Shown here piece by piece: positions 1 through 11,337 of a stretch of 64,000 nucleotides of DNA. The notes beneath the pieces were generated by a model, which saw only the letters and a program-made list of their open reading frames with translations, did not search any database and was not told the DNA's origin. Made by a program: the position numbers and the translations under genes. Origin of the DNA: Echria macrotheca (taxonomy: Eukaryota > Ascomycota > Sordariomycetes > Sordariales > Schizotheciaceae); NCBI GenBank assembly GCA_030411725.1, contig MU839828.1:496001-560000 (forward strand), written 5' to 3'. The first letter of the stretch is position 1. Each line of letters begins with the position of its first letter.

Positions 1-53
1 ACACCCAACTCCAAACATGGTAAAAGAAAAAAGGACCGGGATGTCCACCGACT

Positions 54-1563
54 TTATTTCCCCCCCTCGCCGAGCCGGGTGCTCATCCACACCAGCGTCC
101 CCACCATCGTAACCAGCATCAGCGTCGTCAGGATGCCCGCACCGGCCCGGTCCGCCCCCGTTATGGGCTTAAACGTGGTATCCACATCCGGATCGCCGCC
201 GCCGGCCGCATTGCCGATACTCGTGCCGCCGGTGAGGTTCGTCACGGGCGGGAGAACAGGCTCTTCGAGAACCAACAAACTCATGAGCGCGCCGAGCGCG
301 TTCATCTGCTGGCCGGCGCCGGTGTTGCCGTCGTAGCTGCCCGTATTCCACCGGAACCCGCACGTGCCGTCGGGGTTGCACGCCTTGGCCATGCCCTCGG
401 CCGACGACTTGAGCACCGGCATGACCGTGTCCTTGAGCTCGGGCGCCACCTTGAGCGTCTGGGCGAGGAAGCGGTGCAGGTAGCCCTTGAACGACAGCAT
501 GTCGGTCGTGCACTGGTTGATGCTCTCGAGCTCGCAGGCCACCTCGACGGCGACGCCATTCGGAAAAAAGACCTCGAGGGTGCGCTTCGTCAGGGCCGTC
601 AGCCGCGAGTTCCACGGCTCCTTGCCGTCGGTCTGTTGCGAGGTTAGCTTGACAAACATATGATCAACGGTGCCACCTACGTAGTTATACATGAACCCGA
701 GACCCTGGATGAAGACAGCGGCCGTGTACGAGAATTGCGCCTTGTTGATGTCGGTGCAGTTCTTCTCGACGTGGGCGCCGTCGTAGATGTTAAAGTCCCC
801 ATCGATGTACCCCACCGCGGCGGTCCAGTCCCAAGCCTTAGCGGCCCACTGCGCATATGTATCGTTGTTTGTATACCGAGCCAGTCGAGCGCCCATGTTA
901 AACAGAATGCCGTTCGCGATGCTGTTCTTGTAGTTGTAGCCGTTGTTCGCGAGCGGAATCTGCCACCGCAACCCTCCGTTACAAAACTCAGTATCCCACC
1001 GGGCCGCCTGCGTATTGAACACGGCCTGCGCGAGTGCAAGCCATTGTGGTTTGTCCGGCGGCGGGTTCTGGAACGTAGTCTCGGCGGCCAGCATGGCCGA
1101 CATGCCCCAGAAGCCTTGGTCGTCGTTTCCGAGCGACGCGGTCCAATTCGGCGGCATGTAGTTGTTCGCGGGCGCGTTCGACTGGAACAACATCGCATCT
1201 TCGGCCTTATTGTTATATGTGGTGTCGTTCGTGTAGTGCCAGTAGTCGATCATGGTGCCCCAGAGCGCGCCGCCCTCCCACCAGTAGTACGGACCTGCTG
1301 GTGGTGGTCCGGGGAGAATGCCCGGCGTCTGACCCGGCTCGTCGCCATGGTAGTAGGTAATGAGGTTCGCAGCGATCTGCTTCGCGATATTGTTGATGGA
1401 CCCTGAGATGACAGAATTAGTGTCGCGCACCGAATGGTTGTGGTTTTGGTGGCGGATGACGCTGGGTTTGCCTACCGGGCGATGTCAGGTCGACATTGAG
1501 CGCGCCGCGGACGGGAGCGACGGCTAGCGCCATCAAGGCGCAAACGAAGCGAGTGTCAATCAT
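54..1563 (-). CDS. GH76 mannan endo-1,6-alpha-mannosidase, DFG5/DCW1 type, GPI-anchored
   Basis: Two exons: 1563-1476 and 1402-54, with a 73-bp intron (donor GTAGGC, acceptor CTCAG). Frame closes to 478 residues. The first exon encodes a signal peptide (MIDTRFVCALMALAVAPVRG) followed by LNVDLTSPGSINNIAK, the usual start of mature DFG5 proteins. The GH76 fold follows, with the catalytic Asp pair in NDDQGFWGMSA at about residues 123-124 and many N-glycosylation sites. The C-terminus ends in a hydrophobic segment (ILTTLMLVTMVGTLVWM), consistent with GPI-anchor addition. The family is known to process GPI-anchored mannoproteins so that they can be cross-linked to the wall, acting outside the plasma membrane. 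The single-exon open frame starts at a GTG codon and would lack the signal peptide, so the spliced start is preferred. Confidence 0.9.
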
Positions 1564-3276
1564 GATTTCGGTCGTGCCTCGACGGCACCTTCAAACGAAT
1601 GGATCCAGTGGAGATTCGAGAACAAATCTCTAGGCGACCTTGGCGATGGGTTTCATTCGGTCTTTGAGGTCAACCCAGTGGTGCAATCAAGCAATGCCAA
1701 GCGCGGTGCCTGGATCGAAAGGACTGGGCAGTGTGGGAGAGCGAGAGCCCCTTGGAAATTCCCTGCGGGCCCCAAACCGGGTTCGGGGCTGACACGGAGA
1801 CTGCAGGGATGACGCAGCCACATCACCAATACTCATTTTGTCGGCTGGTTGGCCAATCATGTTGGGGCTGGATGGCTGAGCAACCGGTGCTGGAACGTTA
1901 ATTGCGACTAATTGATACCGTTCGGGAAGCGGCCAAGCTTCATTGGGTAAAATAGTAGGGGGTGTTGCGGCGCTAGCCAGAATCATGCGCTGACAGAAAG
2001 GGGGCAATGCTGAAAGCTCGTACCCGCGGACACACTGTGTTCACTCTGGAACTGGAAACTGGAAACCAGAAACTGGAAGCCCCTCACCTGCGGGTGTTAC
2101 ATCATTCAGATGCGCTGTCAAAGACGGTGGGGTGCGTTTCTGTTCTTTATTTTCGTCTGCCGCTTTCTGGCCACACGCCGCACATCTGCGATGCGAGGTT
2201 GTCCAAGACTGTCGGTCGGTGCGCGCCGCGCTGGTGAAATGATCGCCCCACAGTTCCGCAACCCGGCGGGTAAGCGATCCATCTCTTGGCATTCCGCCAG
2301 GATCTCGTTATCGATTACGAAGGCGGAGTTTTCCGTCATGAGCGACCTCAAAACATCAACAGCGCCATCACGAACTCGACGATACCCCGCTGGATTTACG
2401 CCTTGTAGCGATGTAATTTTGTCTCCACGTCGCGGGCACCCTATATCAGTCCCCCACTGGTGACATTTCCGTGTCTTGCTTATGGGTACTGGGGATGCAT
2501 GAGCAAGATTTTCCATGGACTGGCCAGGCTTGCCAGGCCAGCCCCGAAAACCGGAGTCGAGGCGAGCCCCGTCAGGCCAGTCTCATCAACTTTCCCCGAG
2601 ACATCCTCAACCCGATGTCATCAAAGAGGCCATGTCGGTTGCATCCGATACTTCGCGACATATTTCTGCGCTTTCGGATCCGCTAGAACGGACAGAGCGG
2701 ACGACCCGCCGCTCTCTGATTCGGGCTACGGTAGTACCCGGGACAATAGAGACCAACGCAGTGATGTCAGCGCCATCAGCGAAACTCGTCCATCAACCAG
2801 GCGCTAAGACCCAAGGAGAAACCGAGCTTCCCATACTTCACAAAAGAAGTGGGGTTTTGGGTTGGGTTGTGGCCCTTCCGATGCGATTTCCGCCTCCGTC
2901 CACCTCCGGACTGGAAACCGGCCACATTGAGGGGTTACGAACTGTGCCATTGTTGCCTTCATTGCGCTGTGCGGCCGCGCTCCATGCGCGGTGTTGCCAG
3001 CGGCAGGTGTCAGGCAGACCGCGAGGCTGCCGCTTTTTCTCCACGGAAACTCTCCATCAGGCAGCAAGGCATCCTTCCTCAGGTAGAAACCCCGCATGCA
3101 CCTAGAATTCATGGCAAAACACTGGAATATTAAGGTCAACTGCAGTGCTGCCTGCCTCACGTCCGGCGCAAATCCTCTCGGCAACAATACGGACGAACAT
3201 ATCCTACCATCCGCTCTCTGGATCGCAAAGATTCTGCCCTACTTCGTAAAGCATAAGCAAGGCCGTTCCCGCAATC
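1564..3276. other. Intergenic 1.7 kb, no convincing gene
   Basis: Only short overlapping open frames on both strands are visible. The best are a minus frame at 2118-2516, which has an ATG and a fairly even residue composition, and a plus frame at 2515-3105. Neither shows a domain I recognise or clean splice partners. The stretch serves as upstream region for the GH76 gene (minus) and the HET gene (plus). It may hold relics of another gene. Confidence 0.4.
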
Positions 3277-5061
3277 ATGTCTGCAAACTCGCAGTTCGAA
3301 TACCAACGGATCAACACAGCTGTGGACGAGATCCGCATCCTCAGTCTTCAACCTGGTACTTTTGATTGTCCCATTTCATGTACCATCAGCCATGAACCCC
3401 TTCAGGCCGTGGGCGATTACGAAGCTCTGTCATATTGCTGGGGAGATCCCGCCCTCTCTCAGGAAATTTGTATCGATTCTGCCAAGTTTTCCATCACCGA
3501 AAAGGCCGCATGTGCGCTTCGCCATCTCAGGACGACGGACAAAGTCCGGCGGATATGGATTGATGCAGTGTGCATCAATCAGTCTGATCTCGATGAACGA
3601 CTACACCAAGTACGGCATATGAAAAATATCTACGAGAATGCCTCACGCGTTCTTGCATGGCTCGGCCCAGAAATGGATGGGAGCGGCGATGGCATAGCCC
3701 TCTTGAGGTTCTTGGCGCAAAAAGTCCAGGAGAGGAGGGCCGTGATTCCGACCCAGCCGTTTCATGAGCTCCCGACTAGTTCACTACGGTCTTTACTCGG
3801 CATACTACGCCGACAATATTGGTCTCGAACCTGGATCGTACAAGAAGTGGCTGTGCCACAAAAGGAGCCTCTCCTCGGGTGTGGGCGCCAGTGGGACACC
3901 TGGACAACTTGGAAAAATGGGCTGTATCAGTTATATGCCTACAAAGGCATGTACAGCGGTCCAAGGAAGGGAGATCTGCCGCCACCTCAGCAAGCGATAA
4001 TTCCAGATTTGCCTTTGGTACACGGATTCTTGGACTTGGACCGTATCCGACGTTCGGTCCACCGCGAACTCTCCGCCGAGAACCCGACGAACCTCCTTGA
4101 TATCCTCAAATATACCGATCGCAAGGAAGCCTCGGACCCTCGAGATCACATCTTCGCGGTACTGGGGCTCATCAAAACCGACGAAGGCGCAAACGCCGTA
4201 GATGTTATTACACCGGACTATGCTAAGACGGTGTGGCAAGTTTATTGCGAGATGGCGAAATTCGCAGTTGAATCCGACAGGAATTTGGAAATTTTATATT
4301 TTCGAAATCACATCCGGGGCCCAGGTCTCCCGTCTTGGCTCCCGGATTTCTCTAAAAGATCGGACCGGTTTCCACCCAATGCGCCCGACCATTGGCACAA
4401 GTGGAGTCCTACAAATTACCGACCAGGAATTTCCTATATCGATTCCGGCCATTTCCCGAGAGTGTCTGATGACTTGAAATCTCTTACCGCCCACGGAAGA
4501 ATAGTCAGCAGAGTACATCGGATCCTGAATCTCACCGGCATCCGCGTTGACCCACTTGAAGTGTTCTCAAGAATTAGGTCCTTTGCTCTGCCTGGGAAGC
4601 TTCCAAGTTACTGGGGTTCCCCTGAGCTATTTTATTTCAAAGATGCACTCTGGAGGACCTTGTTGGGTAACAGGTCAGAAGAAAATACCATGCCTTGCCC
4701 GGGGAGCTACCGGAACACATTCGATCAACTCATGATGGATACAGTTGGCGACCAGAGCGAACCCTCAATCGAGGTTCAAATTTTTCTTAGAGCAGTGTGC
4801 AATGCGGTCTCGTTCTCCGAAACTGGGCCACATCGCTGCCTTTTTATGATGGCCGACAACAGGTTTGGATTAGGGACCCCTGAATGTAGGGAAGGAGACC
4901 TAATTTGTGTGGTCCACTGTTATAGTATGCCCATCATTCTACGACCAGTAGGAAATCACTTCGAGTACGTCGGTGATTGCTACGTTCATGATATAATGAA
5001 TGGTCAAGAAGTCCCGGAATTCGCTTTGGGGGAAGGTTGGATGTCATTCACCATTTGTTAG
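3277..5061 (+). CDS. HET-domain protein (heterokaryon incompatibility type)
   Basis: Single exon, 594 residues, ATG in context ATCATGT. Residues about 45-190 carry the HET signature: YEALSYCWGD, then IWIDAVCINQSD with the conserved Cys-Ile-Asn, then QVRHMKNIYENASRVLAWLG. Further conserved blocks are WSRTWIVQEVA near residue 190 and DPRDHIFAVLGL near 290. HET domains are TIR-like modules that trigger cell death in fungal non-self recognition. The C-terminal half has no recognisable repeats or NTPase, so this is the common stand-alone HET class with a variable C-terminal region. It probably acts in the cytosol. The partner gene is unknown. Confidence 0.93.
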   Translation: MSANSQFEYQRINTAVDEIRILSLQPGTFDCPISCTISHEPLQAVGDYEALSYCWGDPALSQEICIDSAKFSITEKAACALRHLRTTDKVRRIWIDAVCINQSDLDERLHQVRHMKNIYENASRVLAWLGPEMDGSGDGIALLRFLAQKVQERRAVIPTQPFHELPTSSLRSLLGILRRQYWSRTWIVQEVAVPQKEPLLGCGRQWDTWTTWKNGLYQLYAYKGMYSGPRKGDLPPPQQAIIPDLPLVHGFLDLDRIRRSVHRELSAENPTNLLDILKYTDRKEASDPRDHIFAVLGLIKTDEGANAVDVITPDYAKTVWQVYCEMAKFAVESDRNLEILYFRNHIRGPGLPSWLPDFSKRSDRFPPNAPDHWHKWSPTNYRPGISYIDSGHFPRVSDDLKSLTAHGRIVSRVHRILNLTGIRVDPLEVFSRIRSFALPGKLPSYWGSPELFYFKDALWRTLLGNRSEENTMPCPGSYRNTFDQLMMDTVGDQSEPSIEVQIFLRAVCNAVSFSETGPHRCLFMMADNRFGLGTPECREGDLICVVHCYSMPIILRPVGNHFEYVGDCYVHDIMNGQEVPEFALGEGWMSFTIC

Positions 5062-5482
5062 AATTCGCTAATGACCACAATAAACGCCTACGGTGTGCCT
5101 CACGAGCATGTGATCAAGGTGTCTGAGTAGGGGTGCACCCTCCTTTCTGTAATGAGTGGGCGATGAGTGAGTTCTGGACTGGCGGCGCGGGGGCAGGGAG
5201 GATGTGGCGTCTTCACGAACTCCATTAACCCTCCACTTTCAAAAGATTCAGGAGATATCTATCGTTCATTATGAAAATATGCAGGTTTATCCCACTTTCC
5301 CACCATAACGCCGCCTAATGCAATGCAACCAGACATGCCCCAAGTACCTACATACATGTACGCCGTTCAAACTCCCGTCCTCATGCAGTCTGTAAGAGAG
5401 ACACCCTCAAACCCACACCTGACATCCATGCCTCTCATACCATTATATACACCACATACATGTACCCAAAAGTCTCGCAGAA
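5062..5482. other. Convergent 3' flanks of HET gene and MFS gene
   Basis: This holds the 3' flanks of two convergent genes. No open frame of interest is seen. It contains AT-rich stretches and imperfect ACATACATGTAC tracts near 5340-5465. Nothing else is visible. Confidence 0.5.
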
Positions 5483-7342
5483 CTAGTACGTCGGCGTCTC
5501 ATACTTGCTATACCCCCGAATCTTCTTCCCATACTTGAAAAAGATCCACGGCACCGGCATCAGCGCGAGCGAGATGAACCCGAGCAGACTAGTCGCCCAG
5601 GCAATCCCCAGCTTCTCGTACACTGTCCACTCATTAGCCAACCACCCCCACCCTTTTTGGGGGGAAGAGAAAAACTTACTCTGCACAGCAAATAAAGGAA
5701 AAGCCCCGCCCAAGCCATACCGCGTCAGACTATTCGCGCTCGTCGCACTGGCCACAACAGATCCAGTATACGTATCAACCGTAAACTGCAGCGTACTAAT
5801 AAACACGCAGAGATTCCCCCACGCGAACGGGATCAGCGCCACAGCCGGCGACGCCCACGATATTTCCTCGCGCGCCGTCCAGGCGAGCCAGAACAGCGCG
5901 ACGGGGAGCCCGACGCTACCGAACATGGCCGGGTAGAGTCTATACTCCGGCGGAACCGAGTGGGGTGGGTGCAGCGGGATCTGGCGACGGTACAGGAAAA
6001 TGTCGCACAAGATGATGGTCAATGTCCCTAAAACGCAGCCGATCACGACGCTGATAAAAACGAGGCCGGTTTGTTCCGTGGAGAAGTGGTAGACCGTCGA
6101 GAAGGTGTAGGGCACCCCGGCGAAGAAGGTGTACAGCGTGGCGAAGTTGAGCGACACGTACAGGCAGACTAGGCCGACTATCGGCTCGGTGAAGAGCATG
6201 TGCATCGGGCGGAGGACGGTGATGGTGGCGAAGGTGCGGATCTGCGTGGAGAGCGGGATGGATGGGGGGAGGGGGTGGTGCAGGGCGCGGGCGCGGCGGC
6301 GGCGGAGGATGGGATGGAAAGTTTCGGCGCCGAGGGGGATGATCAGCAGGAAGGAGAGGGCGCAGAAGAAGAGCATTGTGTATTGGGTCCAGCGCCAGCC
6401 TTTGCGTTGGGTTATGAAGGCGCCTAGGACGGGGCTTTGGATGGAGTTAGTATTTGGTTTGTTGACTGGGGGTTGTGAAGGGATGATGATGGGTGGGGAA
6501 GTAGGAGGATTTGGAAGCGGGAGGATGGGGAGGGATGGGGATGGGTGAATGCAGAGGAAAGAAGGGGGTAGGGATGAAAGGAGTAGGAGGACAAGTTGGG
6601 GATGGAAAAGGCAACGCCATGGAAAAGGGGAAAAACACATACGCAATGCCCGGTCCCAAGAACGGCATCAGCACAAAAAACGTAGACGGAATTCCCCTCT
6701 CAACAGGCTTGAACGTCTCATTGAGCGTGCCGGTGGAAATGGCCAGACTCGGCGCAAAGCAAAACCCCGCCAGAAACCGAAGAATATTCAGCCCAGCAAA
6801 CGAGTGCGTCAGTCCCGCGCCGAGCGTGAACAGCGTGCCCCCGATCAGTCCCCCGAGGAAGACAGGATACCGGCCCACCGTCTCCGACAGCGGACCACCA
6901 AACACAGGACCCAGACCCAGCGCAAAGACATATAAAGACAGCGGAAGGAGCGATTGTGTTATCGTCACGCCGAATTCAGCTTGTAACTGCGTCGGGGCGG
7001 CGGAGAGGATCGATGTGCCCATGGATCTGTCACCTCCCTTCATATTAGCATCGGGTTGGTTGGTGGGGGAAAGAGACGAAAAAAGGGGGACATATACGCG
7101 ACAAAGGCTATCGATGAGATGTTGACCACCTGCGCCACCTTTTTCCATTGCGGCCAGTTGTACGGGTTGTGTGGGTCTGCGTTCCAGTCCCATTCTGCGG
7201 CTTGCCGGGCGCGGTCCGAGTCGGTGCTGGCTTTGTCGGCGACGGTGTCGTCGGAGTCGGTGGTGTCGGCGGGGGAGGGGCCGTCGATTTGTTTCTCTTC
7301 GTCGATGGTGCGGTCCATGGTTGGTATTGGTGGGGTTGTCAT
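5483..7342 (-). CDS. MFS multidrug transporter, DHA1 family, four exons
   Basis: Exons 7342-7098, 7026-6643, 6434-5680 and 5622-5483; introns 71, 208 and 57 bp. All phases close to give 507 residues. Splicing restores the family signature: SIAFVASMGTSIL across intron 1, FLGPGIAPVLGAFITQ across intron 2, and FPLFAVQMYEKLGIAW across intron 3. Motifs include the PHNPYNWPQWKK entry sequence, SETVGRYPVF (motif A, loop 2-3), LPLSLYVFALGLGP and KGWRWTQ. About 12 membrane helices follow a roughly 70-residue acidic cytosolic N-terminus. This is the DHA1 drug:H+ antiporter group (FLR1/CYHR-like) of the plasma membrane. The substrate cannot be told. Intron 2 is unusually long but has a perfect TACTAAC branch site. 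Confidence 0.92.
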
Positions 7343-8523
7343 TGTGTCTGGCTGCTGTGATGATGTCTGGTTGGAGGAAGTGGATTCAGGGGTTTGTCAT
7401 GGACGTTGACGAGCTTCGGATGAGGTGTCTAACCGACGAGAACGGACAGCTCGATGATATCCAAGTCTCGATTCGGGTATATCGACGATGAAAACGGTGA
7501 ACGAACTCGGGGATAGCTGTGAATCTCAAATACTTTACTCAAATAGGGGCACCCCAAAGTGATAGGTAAACAAGACTCAAACCCGGAACTTCTGCGACCT
7601 CAACAAACTCAAATATATCTCAACAGATCCACTTTCTTATGTGGAAACTGAATTATCCCTTCTTATATACGACATCTGTTGGTTTCTGTCTTCGGCACTG
7701 TTGGTTTGGCGTTGGGTCACCGACCTATCAGACGCCACCCTCGCATCCAAAAGTTGATCACTAAACACCAGCCAGCCTCGGGAGGGCCCATCGAGCTGCA
7801 CCCACACCCAGTCATGTCCCGCGCCACCTGCGGCATTCACTCATTATTAATGTGTCGCGGGCCCCCGTCGCTTCCTTCGCTCTTCGGCAGCTTGGTAATT
7901 GTTCTATCGGTGAGTGTCGCGTTTTCGTTAATTCAGTAATACTTTTACTCCCAAGAAAAAAAGCTGAATAACTCTCGTCGGGTCCATGACTGGGACTCGA
8001 TCTGTGCCGAGGATGCCAGGTTGTGTAACCACCCGCCGCCAGCCACTGTTGGTCGGTTGGACGGGTGAACTGCAGCATTGGCAAGCGAAGGGAAAGGGGA
8101 AGAGCGTATTATGTTCCCGGTCCGCTGCGGACTCGTTCCGCGTTAACCCCGTATCTCACATATACGGTCTTATCTAGATCTGCTCCGCACTTGGATACGG
8201 AATTACGCCATTCTAGATGACCACCAAGTACGTGCGAAAGGATATGCACGGACGGCTGGGCGGGACGCCGGGACCCGATGGGGTGGATTGGTGGTTGGGG
8301 AGAGTTTTGGATTTACTCATCACCCTCGGCATCCGACTGGATTCAGCCCCGGCAAATTAGAGTTGGTAATATGTCTCGGAAACAGATCGCAAGATAAAGT
8401 TATTAGCAAGATTGCATCTTGCTGTTGATTACTTATTGAAACTCAAGTCGATAAGTCCTGCTGCATTGCTCAGCTCTCACACCTAGGCTCCATTTATGTC
8501 TCTGTCCCGCGGATAATCGTCAA
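7343..8523. other. Intergenic 1.2 kb, no gene seen
   Basis: Upstream region of the MFS gene (minus) and 3' flank of the carboxypeptidase gene (minus). Open frames are short and overlap on both strands. A segment near 7985-8005 faintly resembles a Pol III B box but no cloverleaf can be drawn. Confidence 0.4.
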
Positions 8524-10263
8524 TCAAAACTCCGCCTCGTCCATGTTCCTCACAAACAGCACAAACCACTTGACCGAGTTGATGTGGCTCTGCACGTTAA
8601 CCCTCTCATCCACCGTGTGGATATTCCCCATCCACGACCCCTCCCCGGGCGCATACCCCGGCCCGAACCGAAAGATATGCCTCGTCAGCGACCAGTAATA
8701 CCGTGTATCGGTATTCCCCGTCATGATGCCCGGCGAGACCACCACCTCCTCCCCGTAGAGAGCCCGCGTCGTGCCGGCAAGCACCTTGAACGGCCCGTCG
8801 ACCGAGCCGTCGGTCGGCGTCACGGGCGCCACCTCGAGCGCGTCCCTTGTTTCGGTCAGGATCACCGACGACGGCTCCTCCTTGCCGTCAAACGCGTGCA
8901 GCGTCAGGTTGTATTTGTCGGCGATATGGCCGGCCAGCTTCGTCAGCCGGTCGTGCACGACCTTGGACGTCTCGCCGATGTTGATGCGGTGGTTGATCGT
9001 TACGGTAGCCCGCTCTGGCAGCGCATTCACTTTGATACCGCCCGAGATGACATCGACCGCCTGTGAGGTCTGCATGAGATACTTGACCTCGGGGCCCTGC
9101 TTGGCTGCCTCTATAGCGAGGTGGTCCGGCTTGGCCTTGCACGTGTTCTTGGATGACCTCCGCCTCGAGAGCAACTTCTTGAGTTTCTTGGGGAACTCGG
9201 GCGAGTAGGCGGCGCCGCACTGCAGCTGCTGGTAGTACGGATTCTCGTCGTCCAGGTAGATGCGGTACTGCTCCGCCTCGACGTGCGTGATCAGCTCGCT
9301 CAGCACACCGATGCTGGTGTGGTCCGAGGGGATGGACGAGTGGCCGCCCGGCATGCGGATAGTGATTTTGACGTCCGTGTATCCCTTCTCGCCCGTGCCT
9401 GGCTTGAAGAAGAGCGTTCCCCAGGACTCCTCGGAGCTCGAACCCTCGTCGACGATGACGGCAATTCCATCGTCGCCGTACCGATTGTGGATGTGCTCCG
9501 ACAGCTTGGCCGCGCCCTGCTTTCCGGAGCACTCCTCGTCAAAGCCGTAGGACAGAAGAATGGTGCGCCTGGGCTCGAACTTGGCTTCAAGCAGCAGTTG
9601 AATCGTCTCGAGGGTGCCGATCAGCTGGTTCTTGCAGTCCGACGACCCGCGGCCCCAGACATACTTGCCGTCGTAGGCACCGCTCCAGGGGGGGTATGTC
9701 CAGGCGCCGATGGTCTCGGGCGGAACGGGCACCGTGTCCTGGTGGGCCATGAGCAGCGTGGGCTTGAGCGAGTCGTCGCTGCCCTTCCACGTGTACAGCA
9801 GGCCGTGCGTGTTGACCTTTTCGACCTGCAGCTTCTCGTGGATAAGGGGGAATGTATTTTCGAGATAAGCGTAGAAGTCGTAGAACACATCCCAGCGGGG
9901 ATCCTCGCCGATAACGCCGAGGTCGTCAAACGACACGGACTTGACCTGGACGGCCCCGGACATGCGGGCGACGGTGGCATTGCGGAACGTGTCGCTTCCG
10001 ATAAAGTCCTGCAGCTTGTCGAGGTCGTCGTTCTTGGACGGGAAGATGGGGTCCGGTTGCACGCATCCGGCCTTGAAGTGGTCCCGGTGGTGCCAGTGGC
10101 CGAGGTGCCGGTGCCGGAGGGTGCCGAAAATGCCGTGCGACAGCAGCAGGTAGCTGGTTCCGATAAGCGCGAGTACGCCGAGCGCGGACCTGCGCACTCG
10201 GGACTGCTTTGCTTGTTGGCTGGCCGCCAGCGGCAAGCTTGCGTCGATGGGTGATTTCTCCAT
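8524..10263 (-). CDS. Peptidase M20 family, carboxypeptidase S (CPS1)-like, membrane anchored
   Basis: Single exon; 579 residues from ATG 10263. An in-frame upstream ATG at 10338 would add 25 residues. A single hydrophobic segment near residues 26-46 (LGVLALIGTSYLLL) suggests a type II signal anchor, as in vacuolar CPS1. M20 metal and catalytic residues are present: MAHQDTVPVP (His174, Asp176), GRGSSDCKNQ (Asp208), GFDEECSG (Glu242-Glu243), the PGGHSSIP loop of the dimerisation domain, and GNTDTRYYW near the end. A basic RRRSSK insertion interrupts the dimerisation lid. The family releases C-terminal amino acids from peptides in the vacuole or secretory route using two zinc ions. No operon-like relation to neighbours is implied. 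Confidence 0.92.
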   Translation of the reverse strand: MEKSPIDASLPLAASQQAKQSRVRRSALGVLALIGTSYLLLSHGIFGTLRHRHLGHWHHRDHFKAGCVQPDPIFPSKNDDLDKLQDFIGSDTFRNATVARMSGAVQVKSVSFDDLGVIGEDPRWDVFYDFYAYLENTFPLIHEKLQVEKVNTHGLLYTWKGSDDSLKPTLLMAHQDTVPVPPETIGAWTYPPWSGAYDGKYVWGRGSSDCKNQLIGTLETIQLLLEAKFEPRRTILLSYGFDEECSGKQGAAKLSEHIHNRYGDDGIAVIVDEGSSSEESWGTLFFKPGTGEKGYTDVKITIRMPGGHSSIPSDHTSIGVLSELITHVEAEQYRIYLDDENPYYQQLQCGAAYSPEFPKKLKKLLSRRRSSKNTCKAKPDHLAIEAAKQGPEVKYLMQTSQAVDVISGGIKVNALPERATVTINHRINIGETSKVVHDRLTKLAGHIADKYNLTLHAFDGKEEPSSVILTETRDALEVAPVTPTDGSVDGPFKVLAGTTRALYGEEVVVSPGIMTGNTDTRYYWSLTRHIFRFGPGYAPGEGSWMGNIHTVDERVNVQSHINSVKWFVLFVRNMDEAEF

Positions 10264-10872
10264 GATGCGGTGTTTGGTGAAGGGAAGGTTAAAGATGTTG
10301 AATTGATCGGGCGGGGATCTTTTGAAGGCGGGAGCCATGGCTTGGCGTGCGCAATTGGCCACCTTCTGTTTTCGGGGCTGTGCGACGGTGAATGTGGGGA
10401 CCGGAGGACGGGATTCACGGGAATTCGGCGGATATTCGAAGACGGCCTATTTACTCCGGACATGTAGGTTTTTCGCATTTTGTCGGACTATTAGACGTAT
10501 ATAGCAGGTACTGTAGATCATGCATCACTAGGCTTCTGGTACTGTAGACGGACGGGAGTCCTCAATGTGAGTTTGGTCTGGTCACGTGCCATGGCCTTCA
10601 GCGTCTGCTCCGGATTCTAGGAGAATGAGACAGATGATTGCTCGGTACGGCTAGATAAAGTTGAAAGTGAGGCGGGTGTTTCCTGTAATTAGTAAATAAA
10701 CATGCATCAAACAAAAGGAGTCACATAGGTAGGTATGTATAAACAATGTTCAAAAGTCTGCCGTATTGTCTCCAGTCCTTCCCAAGACGCACGGTGCCCT
10801 ATCGCTTTTATGCCGTTCCACTACAGTTCCAGTTTAAGGTAATGAATACATTTCTCGTCCTTAACCGTCATT
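10264..10872. other. Upstream region of the M20 gene and 3' flank of the next gene
   Basis: No gene is seen. The minus-strand segment 10264-10338 is in frame with the carboxypeptidase and could be an N-terminal extension. An ATAGGTAGGTATGTAT motif occurs near 10724. Confidence 0.4.
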
Positions 10873-11337
10873 CTACTTGTTATTCGTCCGCCCTCCAGTC
10901 CCGCTCCAGAAGCTCTTATTCACCTTATCCTCGCTCGCCGCCTGTCCACGCCCGTGCTTCTCCTCAAACTCGCGGTTATGCTTGTCCACCTCGGCTTTCT
11001 GCTCCTCCGTCATATCAGCCGTCCCGCCGTGGACCGATGCATTGTAGATCTTGGGCTTGGGCGGCGGCGCCACCGAGCTGTCGAGGGGCTCGCCGCCGCC
11101 TGTGCGTCCGCGCGCTTCACCCTCGGCCAGCCCGTCCGGTACTACACCTCCTGTCGGCGATGAGTCGTGTTTCTCAGCCGCGTCCTTGCTGCGGGAGCCG
11201 CCACTTTCGGCACTGGCGGCTTCGGCCGACTTGGGTGACGATGTGGTGCCGTAGCGGGCGAGTCCGTAGCGTGTCTGGCTCAGAGCTGCCCGGAGGGTCT
11301 GGGGGGTGCGTATGGCGGACCGCGAGAAAGAATTCAT
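10873..11337 (-). CDS. Small conserved-looking protein, probably mitochondrial
   Basis: Single exon, 154 residues. The N-terminus (MNSFSRSAIRTPQTLRAALS) is rich in Arg, Ser and Ala and lacks acidic residues, which fits a mitochondrial presequence. The middle is a low-complexity linker. The C-terminal third contains IYNASVHGGTADMTEEQKAE followed by a charged helix and KVNKSFWSG. I recall similar short proteins from other filamentous ascomycetes only as hypothetical proteins, so no function is assigned. It is transcribed divergently from the alpha/beta hydrolase gene. Confidence 0.7.
   Translation of the reverse strand: MNSFSRSAIRTPQTLRAALSQTRYGLARYGTTSSPKSAEAASAESGGSRSKDAAEKHDSSPTGGVVPDGLAEGEARGRTGGGEPLDSSVAPPPKPKIYNASVHGGTADMTEEQKAEVDKHNREFEEKHGRGQAASEDKVNKSFWSGTGGRTNNK

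Noticed and set aside
660..1406. 248-codon plus-strand frame
   Set aside because: Antisense to the well-supported GH76 gene.
2118..2516. 132-codon minus-strand frame with ATG
   Set aside because: No recognisable domain, overlapping plus-strand frames of similar length, and no splice partners.
7985..8050. B-box-like GATCGAGTCC on the minus strand, possible tRNA or SINE
   Set aside because: No plausible A box at the expected distance and no cloverleaf.
9283..10254. 323-codon plus-strand frame
   Set aside because: Antisense shadow of the M20 carboxypeptidase.
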